Shown here: positions 25,301-55,525 of the stretch, piece after piece
How positions within the stretch are numbered: position 1 is the first letter of the stretch
Layout of the letters: each line of letters begins with the position of its first letter
Assembly: GCA_002633005.1 (NCBI GenBank)
Contig: NMRA01000080.1
Coordinates: 835,291-899,290, forward strand
Origin: Phoronis australis
Taxonomy: Eukaryota > Phoronida > Phoronidae
DNA: 64,000 bases
Direction: 5' to 3'
The notes under the pieces: model-generated
Databases searched by the model: none
Told to the model about the DNA's origin: nothing
What the model saw: only the letters and a program-made list of their open reading frames with translations
Made by a program: the position numbers and the translations under genes

Positions 25301-27620
25301 TATGGCACATGTTCAATTACAGATCAAATGTTTTCCAAATAAGGAGAATTAAATGTTGCATTTTCTAAATATTTTTAATTTCTGGTGGTACGCCAACAAA
25401 ATGACTGCCACGGCTGAACGGCATCGAACACCTCTAGTTATAAATTTCCAGTAGCAATTGAAATACGTACTGGATCTGTTGTGTTGGTGTCACTCTACTT
25501 GTGAACATCTTTATGTGTTCTAAACTGGTGAAAATAAAAGAACGAGTGTCTATGTTGAGGAAGAAAATCAAGAGCCACAAATCTGCTCTTTGTCTTCTGT
25601 AAGACGTGCACGCTTTTAAACAGGGGTTGGAATTTTCCGCGGAAACGCGGATTTCCGCTTTTTTCAAATGTGCTTTCCGCTTTTTTTATAATATTTCCGC
25701 GTAAAAAAATCGGATTTGATATAAAATTTCCGCGGCAAATTCCTTTCTTACCGCGGCGTTGCAGACGACGTTCACCTCGAAAAGCGAAAGTTGCTCTTTA
25801 TGTTTCGGAGGAACGTAAATTGTCAACATTGCCGGGGCATCTGGGACAGCGTGGTGGAAGATTTTCAATGGCGTCTCGTGTTATTGTTAAGCGCGGCGAT
25901 AAATACTACCGCTCTGCAGCCAAAAATGTGTGGGTTGGGAGTGGACGGGCGAGCTGAAAGAACGCAGATGCATGCTACTGATGGTGGTAACGTTTTTTTT
26001 TTTAGTCCACCCGTCTTTTGTCGGGGAAAGGTTCACATCGACCCACCCGTCTTTTGTCGGGGAAAGGTTCACATCGACCATTTCAAGGCTGGTTATCGGG
26101 AGATTTGGGCCGTAAAAGTTTCAAAGTTTCCGTGTTTTTTGTCATTGGTCATTCCAAGCCCTGTTGAAAGTCATTTAGGACCTTATTGCCAAGTCTCTGT
26201 ATTGAGCCAAATATCTACAAACTATAGATAACAACTCTATGAAAATATTTATTTGAAAATAAAGACTTGATTTTTGACTTAATATCAGTCTGGCATTAGT
26301 CGGGTTACTTGACTATGTCTTTTAGCAAACAAATGCAAAAATTGAGGTACATTCATAGGAAGGCAGAGGTATCAGTAATGTGATCAGATTTCGTTTTGTT
26401 GTAAATTCTAAAAATGAAATCTCAAAGACACTGTTGCAGTGTTCTAAATATAACATGACCAACTTTCATTTGACATAAAGGCTCAAAATGAAGTCTTAGA
26501 AATGCTGTTGCAGTTTTGTAAATTAATAATTTCATTTTCCATTTATGCAGTTTTTGAGTTTCTTCGTAAAAGTCCTACTTTTTGATAGCCCCTCATACAA
26601 AAGTGGAATATTTTAAAAACAACTCCAAACAATTTTGGATTACAATGCATAAGGCATGGTATCTGAAAGTTTCTTGTGAATCTGCGGTCAGCCATTTTGG
26701 GACATGATGTTCCGAAATTAGTCAAATTTGTAATTTTGCTTGGATCGTACGTGACTGTTGTGAAGTTGTAAACCACTGAGATTGAATGACCACTGAAGCA
26801 CAAATTTTCTAATGACCAGAAAGGATATTTTTGGTCAAATCAGAACATGATCATGGTAATTTTCGTTATTTGAACATTTTGTGATTTTGTCCAACGTTGG
26901 TCTTAACAAATTTTACTACCGAAAATTAAGTACATTGTAAGTAACTTAAGTACAGTACGAGTATTTAGGAATACACTTATTTAGTATATTAATGTATTCA
27001 TTTTGGAAATGACCCATTTAATATTCTGAGAAGTTTGATTTTATTCAGGTGTAATCTGTTGAATAGGTATTGATAATCAAGAGTGTGACTTTATTTGTGG
27101 GATGACTCGACATGCTAAGTTGAGCAGACTCGGCTTTGATAGCTTTCTCATTTAACTGTGATGACCACCTTTGGTCTCATCAAATCTAACTAAACGAAAC
27201 TAAAAAAAAAAAATTCAACTTGGTGTCTATGTATTCTTTGCTTTACAGGCTCAGTTCAGTGCTGGTGCTGGCAAAAGTAATCTGGAAGTGTTCGAAGAGT
27301 TGAGCTTTTTGCGTACTAACGAATCCTTGCTTTGGGGTGAGCTCATCTGGAATGTCGTCCAAAACGGCATCGTCTCTTTCGTTCGCAAGGCCGAAGGCTT
27401 CCCGGGCTATCTGGTCGTCCTCAACTTCGGCAAGTCAGCCGCTCTCGTCGAGTGTCGGACAGCCGACCCAGACAATGTGACCAAGGTTGGCGAGGTGGTA
27501 GCTACGTCGGCCAACTTTAAACATGACGACTTCAAGCTAAAGGCGAAACTTAACTTGGACAAGTTGGTGCTGGGGCCTGCAGAGGGAGTTGTCTTCAAAC
27601 TGATTGAGGACAAGGCCTAG
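13170..27620 (+). CDS. rBAT-like SLC3 heavy chain, copy 2 (5' partial)
   Basis: This is the paralogue or allele of copy 1, on the plus strand. Exons: 13170-13349, 15668-15825, 16938-17063, 21031-21144, 22031-22146, 22980-23175, 23961-24107, 24771-24884, 27249-27620 (stop TAG). All boundaries are GT-AG and phases agree, giving about 507 codons of the extracellular amylase-like domain. By family knowledge it would pair with an SLC7 light chain at the plasma membrane. Catalytic positions are degenerate: GVDGFVVQNA lacks the nucleophile Asp, LLVDAGGS replaces the Glu region and LSDSNSPR replaces NHD. Several N-glycosylation sequons (NHT, NGS, NMT, NDT, NGT, NES) fit an extracellular glycoprotein. 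The first exon enters in mid-codon, so upstream exons must exist but are not in this window. Between the copies I count roughly 14 substitutions in about 430 shared residues, plus an 18-residue deletion here. Confidence 0.9.
13574..14139. mobile_element. Harbinger-like MITE, 566 bases
   Basis: Terminal inverted repeats of about 33 bases begin GGGCTGTTCCAGCAAAATCT on the left and GGGCTGTTCCAGTAAAATCT on the right (reverse complement). They are flanked by TTA on both sides. A TTA duplication and GG-starting ends are typical of PIF/Harbinger. There is no transposase frame. Absent from the left arm. Confidence 0.8.
15340..15440 (+). repeat. tRNA-derived relic, right arm
   Basis: TGGTCTAGTGGAACAATTGT followed by GTGGGTTCAAGTCCCAC gives a good D-arm-like A box and an intact T arm. 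The flanking seven-base stems do not pair, so a functional tRNA is unlikely. It matches the relic at 9312-9416 in the left arm, so it predates the duplication. Confidence 0.5.
15668..15825 (+). CDS. rBAT-like copy 2, exon DFIPNHTS/PPNNW
   Basis: The 158-base exon encodes MKLLLDFIPNHTSKTHKWF and ends SSPPNNW. It differs from copy 1 at FMQ versus FAE and DGASGAN versus DGAIGVN. Confidence 0.93.
16016..16094. repeat. AAT-type microsatellite, right arm, first part
   Basis: Trinucleotide-rich tract matching 8650-8760 of the left arm. It is interrupted at 16095 by a transposon insertion. Confidence 0.85.
16095..16595. mobile_element. CAGGGCTTGGAAT element, copy A
   Basis: The ends form a perfect 13-base inverted repeat, CAGGGCTTGGAAT and ATTCCAAGCCCTG, flanked by TTTACT on both sides (6-base target duplication). 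It split the microsatellite of the right arm and is absent from the left arm. A second copy lies at 25621-26163 in the same orientation. Internal sequence has fragmentary frames shared by both copies (minus-strand MLTIYVPPKHKEQL) but no recognisable transposase. Confidence 0.85.
16596..16700. repeat. AAT-type microsatellite, right arm, second part
   Basis: Continuation of the microsatellite after the inserted element: ACTATTATTACT-type triplets. Confidence 0.8.
16938..17063 (+). CDS. rBAT-like copy 2, exon QYYLHQTQENLPELNLRN
   Basis: The 42-residue exon has acceptor CTTTTCAG and donor GTATGG. It reads YSKPAWTMYGLRKQ where copy 1 reads YNKPAWTMHGLREQ. Confidence 0.93.
18083..18269. repeat. 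Imperfect hairpin in copy 2 intron
   Basis: The arm at 18083-18108 (CAAAAACGCTGTTAGGAATT) pairs with 18245-18269. Between them a 23-base unit TTAGTCCTTTCGTTTGGTTT is present twice in tandem (18108-18153). No counterpart in the shorter copy 1 intron; probably a MITE remnant. Confidence 0.55.
19120..20953. mobile_element. Composite repeat with ATGCGCCCAC ends
   Basis: A 1.8 kb block built of diverged units of a few hundred bases, each containing a phrase like GCCACCTAGTGGCCATTTTT, a run encoding no protein, and TTTTCATGAAATTTGGTA. The outer ends are TGCGCCCAC at about 19120 and its reverse complement GTGGGCGCA at about 20944. A 67-base internal direct repeat occurs at 20274-20400. Absent from the copy 1 intron. 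The class is unclear, and no transposase is present. Confidence 0.6.
21031..21144 (+). CDS. rBAT-like copy 2, exon GVDGFVVQNAQYL
   Basis: The 38-residue exon, EILQHWLDLGVDGFVVQNAQ to EPAGDGTA, has the nucleophile position replaced. The preceding intron is about 4 kb, against 430 bases in copy 1, because of inserted repeats. Confidence 0.93.
21348..21641 (+). repeat. 147-base tandem duplication
   Basis: Two adjacent units (21348-21494, 21495-21641) starting AGAGTCAGAACTGACTTTTT, with only a few differences. The copy 1 intron has a single unit. Recent local duplication in copy 2. Confidence 0.85.
22031..22146 (+). CDS. rBAT-like copy 2, exon GDYDSLQHTL
   Basis: The 116-base exon lies between GATTTGCAG and GTAGTG and carries an NMT sequon. 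The same phase and length are seen in copy 1. Confidence 0.92.
22255..22797 (+). repeat. 157-base direct repeat ending at an N
   Basis: The block from about 22255 to 22411 (TAAGGAAACTTGAAGCAAAG to GATTACTCGCA) is repeated without visible difference at 22641-22797. The first copy ends exactly at the N at 22412. The insert between them is unique. This pattern suggests an assembly overlap left unmerged rather than a biological duplication. Confidence 0.85.
22412..22412. other. Ambiguous base at the end of a duplicated block
   Basis: Single N at the end of the first 157-base repeat unit, in an intron of rBAT-like copy 2. Confidence 0.9.
22980..23175 (+). CDS. rBAT-like copy 2, exon RSLLVDAGGS to WSTWM
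   Basis: The 196-base exon starts after GTTTTACAG and ends at ATG before GTAGGTGG. It contains NDTK and NGTG sequons; the latter is lost in copy 1. Confidence 0.92.
23961..24107 (+). CDS. rBAT-like copy 2, exon LLPGTAVVYYGNEIGM
   Basis: The 49-residue exon ends GMVDGNLNK, 12 residues shorter than in copy 1. Acceptor CTCTCTCTAG and donor GTGAGA are unchanged, so the deletion is inside the coding part and keeps frame. Confidence 0.92.
24771..24884 (+). CDS. rBAT-like copy 2, exon with RTPMQWD
   Basis: The 38-residue exon begins IENNYRTPMQWDGSPFAGF, six residues shorter at its start than in copy 1. Donor GTATAG, phase 0. Confidence 0.92.
24967..25150 (+). repeat. Dispersed ~185-base repeat, copy 2 intron
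   Basis: Contains ATTGACCTATCGCCAGGATT and ACCATCTTACCCGACAAACG. Related copies lie at 4575-4760 (opposite strand, same intron of copy 1) and at 50957-51135 in a dynein intron, so it is an old interspersed repeat. Confidence 0.7.
25621..26163. mobile_element. CAGGGCTTGGAAT element, copy B
   Basis: Second copy of the element at 16095-16595, starting CAGGGGTTGGAATTTTCCGC and ending TCATTCCAAGCCCTG. It is flanked by TTTAAA and TTGAAA, consistent with a 6-base target duplication with one mismatch. It contains an internal tandem duplication of about 39 bases (near 26006-26085, CACCCGTCTTTTGTCGGGGA twice). Absent from copy 1. Confidence 0.82.
27249..27620 (+). CDS. rBAT-like copy 2, last coding exon
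   Basis: The 372-base exon runs from AQFSAGAGKSNLEVFEEL to the C-terminus VVFKLIEDKA and a TAG stop. It begins after CTTTACAG. Confidence 0.94.
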   Translation, partial: AQFSAGAGKSNLEVFEELSFLRTNESLLWGELIWNVVQNGIVSFVRKAEGFPGYLVVLNFGKSAALVECRTADPDNVTKVGEVVATSANFKHDDFKLKAKLNLDKLVLGPAEGVVFKLIEDKA

Positions 27621-29885
27621 GGGGGCAGCACTAGCTGGTGTCATTCTGGCACTGAGCATGCATGTTAACATCAACACTGTGCAATAGAGTCGAAACTTGT
27701 AAAACATTGTGAAAGAATACTGTTGCAACTTTGTGGCTTCTTAGAAATCATTCAGATGGATTATATGTTAGCTAAGAGAAATTTTGTTAAATATAATTTG
27801 GAATCATTTTTTAGTTATTTTCTTTTAGCATGATTGCAGTGTTGAAGTTACGTTAAAAAGGATTGTGTTGTCCGTTAACATCGGTGAAGTGTACTCAAAT
27901 AAAGCAATTTTAAAGGAGTTCTTTTCAATGGGAACATTTGAATTGGTGCACTTTAATTTGGCCTGTTGGTGGCATGCTCTTTTCACACCGGAGATTTGTT
28001 CTTGATAATTGTTGCCTTGGGAAGTTTTTTGTGTAATGAGCACAGGTTTCAAAACGAGTCTGGGTATCAACTACTCTTTTTAGTGTAACAATTATCTGAA
28101 AATTAGTCGGAATTTTTTTTTCTTCGAAAAATTACCAGTTGACAACAAGAAGAAATATTGTCTACCTTCTTTTAAAACTAAAAAATCCATTTCCTACGAT
28201 TTGTGTAGCTCTACAATACAACTTGTGAACATAAATCAATATGAAAATCGCACATTTTATTTTTTTTTTATTTCTGTTTTTGTTGATAAAGGAAGTTATT
28301 ACATCCGAAAATTTCAAATTTCAGTTGATCCATTCTTGTTTTATTTACCGATTTATATTCTTCATTTCATGAAACAATAGTATCCTTGGGAGGATCTGGA
28401 TCGCCTTATTTAGTTTCAGATATATTTTCTACGTATTTTATTTGTTCAATACGAAACATAACAAGCAGATACAGCATTTCTGAGTCCTCAAATATTTAAG
28501 AATCACAATCAACATTGGCCATCAATGACATACAAAGATAATTAGGCGAAGTGGGTCACAAATCTAAATTTGATCTACAACTGACGCACAAGTACAGGAC
28601 CTTGGCATTGTGGCATGCTATAGGTTTTTAAGTTCACTGTACATGGTCAGTGAAGGCAGTGAGTTAACGGACGCAAATCGCAATAAGCTGCACAATTTTG
28701 GACAGATGCCATAAAGTTATCACAACCAGGAAGTCGGGGGCCCATTCCACGAAAACTGACTTGACTAAGACAAATCTGTGCCAAGAAAGTGATTATAAGT
28801 TTGACTTGATATTTGTTGGCTAACTAGTTTCAAAATTTGGAAGTTGAGCAAATCTTATGACTCGTCAAAATCAACTTAAGCCGGTTTCTTGGAACTAGCA
28901 CTTGCAATGCCTCCTCAGGACTGAAATACGTCGCGTGTGACATTTAAAAGACACCAAACTCTGTTTTGATGATTTCAATCAATCCGGTCACCTGTTAATG
29001 CATCATTGGCGTTAATCTTCCAAGTTAAAGGTAGGAATCAACTAAAAATTCATCGACTGAAAACTCGTACTCCCTACGTCACAGATTTGAATTTTTGGTC
29101 CTTGGTGAGTGGTATTTTCTTACAGTTGCCGTGAAAGTCAATAACAGCGTAAGTCACGTTTGCCTGTTTAACAGACATTGAAAGGAGTTTTCAAATTTTC
29201 TTCCAAACTATGGAGGGTTGTCGAGAGTTGCAGAGCATTATTTTGTTTCAGAGAACTGGGGAAAGTCGTTACCGGGTTTGGTATCCCTTTAACTCAAATG
29301 TGGGACAGGAGGCGACATGAGCTCAAAATTATTGTGATTTCAAAACAATTTAAACTTGCACATTATGTATCGAACTGCAATAGTCGGGGATAAAAGCTCC
29401 TTGTGCTCATTAATTTTATTCACCGTAGAGCAACTGAAAGAACTTCAATAATTGTTAGACTAGTATCTACTCAGAGACTAGAATTGGTTCGATATTTTCT
29501 GGCTCGTGATTATTTATAGAACTGGCGTCAAGTAATTCTTAACAAAGATGGCTGGCCTTGCCAACAAGTCACAGGTTGGTTCCTTTTTTCAGTTGGTTTT
29601 TAGGACCTACTTTTAATTCCATGTTGTCGTTTGGGTAATGGTGACACATTTTTAATCTCGCTTCCATATACTGTACTGGGCTGAACTTTGCACGTGTGTG
29701 ACTCGTTGTCCCGATAACACGCCCCAATAAAACACTGGGAAATACAAACGGTGAATATGCCGGCAGTGAAAGGACCCAATGTTCCATTCAAAATTTGAGG
29801 TCCGATAGCTATGGGAGATGGAATTCCACCCACCCTCCCAACACACTGCAAGCTCACGATAATATGTTATCTATGAATTGAAACG
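27621..29885 (+). other. 3' flank of rBAT-like copy 2
   Basis: 3' UTR and flank matching 1250-3377 in inverse. No additional gene recognised; short open frames are not shared in sense with the left arm. Confidence 0.5.
27898..27903 (+). terminator. Candidate polyadenylation signal, copy 2
   Basis: AATAAA about 280 bases past the stop codon, in the right strand and place for a 3' UTR end. No transcript evidence is available. Confidence 0.45.
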
Positions 29886-31826
29886 TGTAGCAACAAATCG
29901 TTTATGAATCAACCGATTTTCTGCCGGATCCACATCAACTGAAAGCGATTTTTTACGAAACCGACTAAGGAGGGTCCCACCATCGGCGGAGTGATATTTG
30001 TCCAAACCGTAACCTGAAAACTGAATCGGTGACGCTCTTCTCACAGGTAGGGGCTTTCAAACCAAGTCAAACTAAGGCCACGAAAAAGTGCTAGATGTTG
30101 ACGGCGTTGACAAAATCGTTAAAATAGCATAGATACGTCTATGCATGAAAATTCGCTAGAAATGATGCGAGTAATCCTACTAAAAAATAATGATTTTTTT
30201 TAATGAAAAGCATGGTCACGTGATTCTAATACAATTGTCTAAGCATTATTTTCGAGCACTAGTTTCCGTGACGGGATCCGGGAGAGGAGGTACGGGTTTC
30301 CTTCCAAAGCAAAGACAAAAACACTGACCATATCCGGTCAGATTATCTACGCAAGCGGTATTTTCAGAGGACATTATCTTGTAATAATTAATGCAAGGAC
30401 AACAGACCATTTCTTGTTTTGATGAGGAATCTTCATTTTTTCTCTTGCCATTCTCTTGTCTCTACCGAACTATTATTGGTGAAATGTCTGTTAGTAGGCC
30501 AAAGCTGGGTTTGGTAACCTTTCAAACCACGCCCCCAGTAAAAAGAATACTTCCTCAAACTGACCCAGCCAGTGTATCACAAAAGGTTCCCGCCAGTATT
30601 AAAATACAACAAGCGGGGGATTGAAAGTAAATTGTATTCTCCAGAACAATAGGTGTCACTCTATTAGCAGGCTGAACACCTCAGAATGAAACACAGGAGG
30701 GTCTTCTGGCACAACACACATGGACTGAAGCATGTCGAGTTTATATATTGCATAATTAGACTGGTGCCACTGAACAAGTGTATGTTGAAAGCTGACTAAT
30801 CTAGTTAACCTTAGTAGTTGGAGTTTGGAAAAAGCAAGCTGGCACACCGAAGAACAGTGATATCACAAATAAATAAATAAAAATACCTATAATTCTCAAT
30901 TTAAGGAACATCTGTGAGGATTTTTAACAAGAAACTAAATTCATTAGACTGGGCTTTCCTAATCTCATTACTAACGGCAATTGTCATGCAAGGATATGAG
31001 CAAAGATCTAGAATTCTTAATTGTAACATGCACGGGATACAGTGCCTGGAAGTGCTTTGTACATAAAGAATGAATTACAATCTCAGCATTACCTTCAAGG
31101 TATACTCTCAGACTTCAGGTATTTATGTTGTGAGATGCATCCTACTCACAAACTCACAATCTTGTTACCTATGCTGGCCAATCACAAACAATTTTTAGTC
31201 TGGTCTGCACTCCACCTATTGGCCACATCACGTAACCTAATGAACATGTTTGCCAATATGGGACTAGATGCTGACATCACTACCAAACAAAGGATATTGG
31301 GCCGATCCCAGAATTCTCTACACATAACAAATAAGACAGGCAAATGTCCAACAGCCAATTACAAGCCACTGGAAAACACTGAAGAGTATCTCGGAGCGTC
31401 AAACTAAGTTGGTTGTCTGGGAATGATGTCATGGGATGATTCAATAACATTTTATTTGAAGATGTTCCTAGTCAGCTCCTGCCATGCCCTTAAGTGGTCA
31501 GTATTTCAGAAGTACACCCCCCTACACAATAATTTTTCAGCGTTTAACTTCTGGAGTTTGCCTTTAATGAGGATAAAACGCTCTCAGTGATTCTTGCGAG
31601 GATTCCATTTTGCTCAGCCCCACTGTCTGCACACGGCTCATCACAATTTTGAAAAAATGTCAGTGAACACAGGTAAGGATCACTGATGCAGAGTTTAAAA
31701 GCATACCAAATGTACACTTAAAGTAATGAAGTAATGAACTACATTTCAATACAATGTGATTGACTTTGTTAAAAAAATCCTAGCGAGTATCATCTAAACA
31801 TGATACTCTGTAAGCACAATAATTCA
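29886..31826. other. Intergenic region between convergent genes
   Basis: This separates the 3' end of copy 2 (plus) from the 3' end of the dynein gene (minus). A 55-base stretch at 30331-30385 (TCCGGTCAGATTATCTACGC to GACATTATCTTGTAATAA) resembles sequences in the rBAT-like introns near 9895 and 14180, so it is a dispersed repeat. A 121-codon open frame at 31042-31407 (plus) starts with a non-ATG codon and has no recognised domain. A minus-strand AATAAA at 31451-31456 may end the dynein transcript. Confidence 0.45.
31451..31456 (-). terminator. Candidate polyadenylation signal, dynein gene
   Basis: TTTATT on the plus strand, AATAAA on the gene strand, about 370 bases past the stop. Placement is plausible, but unconfirmed. 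Confidence 0.4.
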
Positions 31827-54172
<22,346 letters not shown>

Positions 54173-55187
54173 GTTAAAGATGTTACCCTCTTAACCAAGA
54201 GCTTTTTGTTTTTCACATCAGCGATGGAAATTTGGTGGAAGGCTGGGTCTTGCAGAAATGAAAATCGATTTCTGTCATTAGTCACCGGCTACAGTTTCAC
54301 GATGTTGAAAAAGAAAATAATCAAATATGCAAAAATAGTTTAATTATCACAATAAATATTTCATTATATAAATGACATACGAGGCTTACTACGAATCGAT
54401 TTAGATTATAAAACAATATGTTTGAAATAAGATATTATTATTTGCCTGTGTAAAAACTAGGAAGTGGAAATGCTCAGTTAAAATATTACATTCGATAAAA
54501 TTTTTTTTGCAGTTGACAACATTTTGTTAAATCATCGTAGATATACGCTTAAAACGAGAACTGACAAATTCAAAGGAAAATATGTTCACGAAAACAGTGA
54601 ATTTCAATCGTTTTTTAAAATGTTGTTAGTTGATGACACTTTCTCGCAAGACGTCGCTTTGCAACGCTGTACAATGAGCTAACCAATGAGCTATAGTTGT
54701 ATCGGCTGCACTGACGAGTTGGGCGGGAGTTCAGTTGGCACGTTCAGTAACGCTAAGACTCACGCAGTGGAGGATTTAGAGGGGGCCAAAGGGGCCATGC
54801 CTCCCTCAAATTCTCCCACACTCTGTTTAGCAGTTCGGGGGTGCGAATGTCTGACGAGCAAAATCCAGCTAATACTCTCGCCGTGGGCGGCCCCCAATGA
54901 CTGAGTAGTCCGAAACTCCTGGGTCCCGGCCCCCTGCCACGCTTGGACCTAGCTAAAATCTATTCAATTGAAGTCAAGTGTTCTTATTGAAGATACTAGA
55001 ATCGGCAATATCTCACGGAATCTCGTGATGTCTTGCTTTTTAGCGAGGTCCTAGCGCTACTGAACGGGATTGGCAGGACTAGGTTAGGCCCCTATGGTCG
55101 GAGACGAGATGGCAATGAACGAGAAGTTGACTGATCTTTTTTTGAAATTTGGAACTAAAGGAAAAATGCTTTGGCATTTATAAAAAT
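54173..55187. other. 5' region of DYNC1I
   Basis: Upstream of the dynein start codon on the minus strand. It should hold the promoter and 5' UTR, but no TATA box or firm start site can be named. A CCAAT-type motif (GCTAACCAATGAGC) lies near 54677. An hAT-like MITE occupies 54765-54936. Confidence 0.4.
54765..54936. mobile_element. hAT-like MITE, copy 1 (172 bases)
   Basis: Begins CAGTGGAGGATTTAGAGGGG and ends GGGTCCCGGCCCCCTG. The same family occurs in opposite orientation at 58245-58404. CAGTGG-type ends are characteristic of hAT elements; flanking duplication is unclear. Confidence 0.6.
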
Positions 55188-55285
55188 TTAAAATCTCAAA
55201 CCGTACTTTTTGATGAAGTTGGCGACCGTGACATCAGTTTCCATTGCCGGCAGGGACTCACTTGACTCTGATTCTGCTTGATGTT
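55188..55285 (-). CDS. Possible terminal exon of an unidentified gene
   Basis: On the minus strand, after a plausible acceptor (TTTTTTAAACTATAG), an open frame encodes HQAESESSESLPAMETDVTV then ANFIKKYGLRF and TAA. Acidic/serine run followed by a compact end is protein-like. No family recognised and no partner exons identified upstream. May be chance. Confidence 0.25.
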
Positions 55286-55452
55286 CTATAGTTTAAAAAA
55301 GCAACACAGTTAACAGGTACTATAAGGCTGAGCGCCTCACTTGTATTTTGAAAATCACTTCATTCATGCTCAAACATTTAACAGTGTTCATTAATTATTG
55401 ATGTGCATTGCTGTTGGCGTATTGCCGGGTAGGCTAGGCCTACGTGCAAACT

Positions 55453-55525
55453 TTACTCCGTCGCTTGTGCCTCCGGGGCCACACTGAACTGCTGTACCAG
55501 CAGGGCCATGATATTGTTGACGGCC
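55453..55525 (-). CDS. Possible terminal exon, second candidate
   Basis: After TTTAACCAG on the minus strand, an open frame reads AVNNIMALLVQQFSVAPEAQ then ATE and TAA. Hydrophobic helix-like composition. Not recognised; it could belong to the same unidentified gene as 55188-55285 as an alternative end, or be chance. Confidence 0.2.

Larger units (their letters stand above)
13345..29885 (+). repeat. Right arm of large inverted duplication
   Basis: This is the counterpart of 1250-11515 in opposite orientation. It is longer because of insertions absent from the left arm: a Harbinger-like MITE (13574-14139), two CAGGG-type elements (16095-16595, 25621-26163), about 3.5 kb of repeats in one intron (about 17.9-20.95 kb), and local tandem duplications (21348-21641, 22255-22797). 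Homology fades near 29885, just past the block matching 1250-1400. Confidence 0.88.

Noticed and set aside
31042-31407. 121-codon plus-strand open frame between the convergent genes
   Set aside because: It starts at a non-ATG codon, has no recognised domain, no splice context, and lies where the dynein 3' UTR is expected on the other strand.
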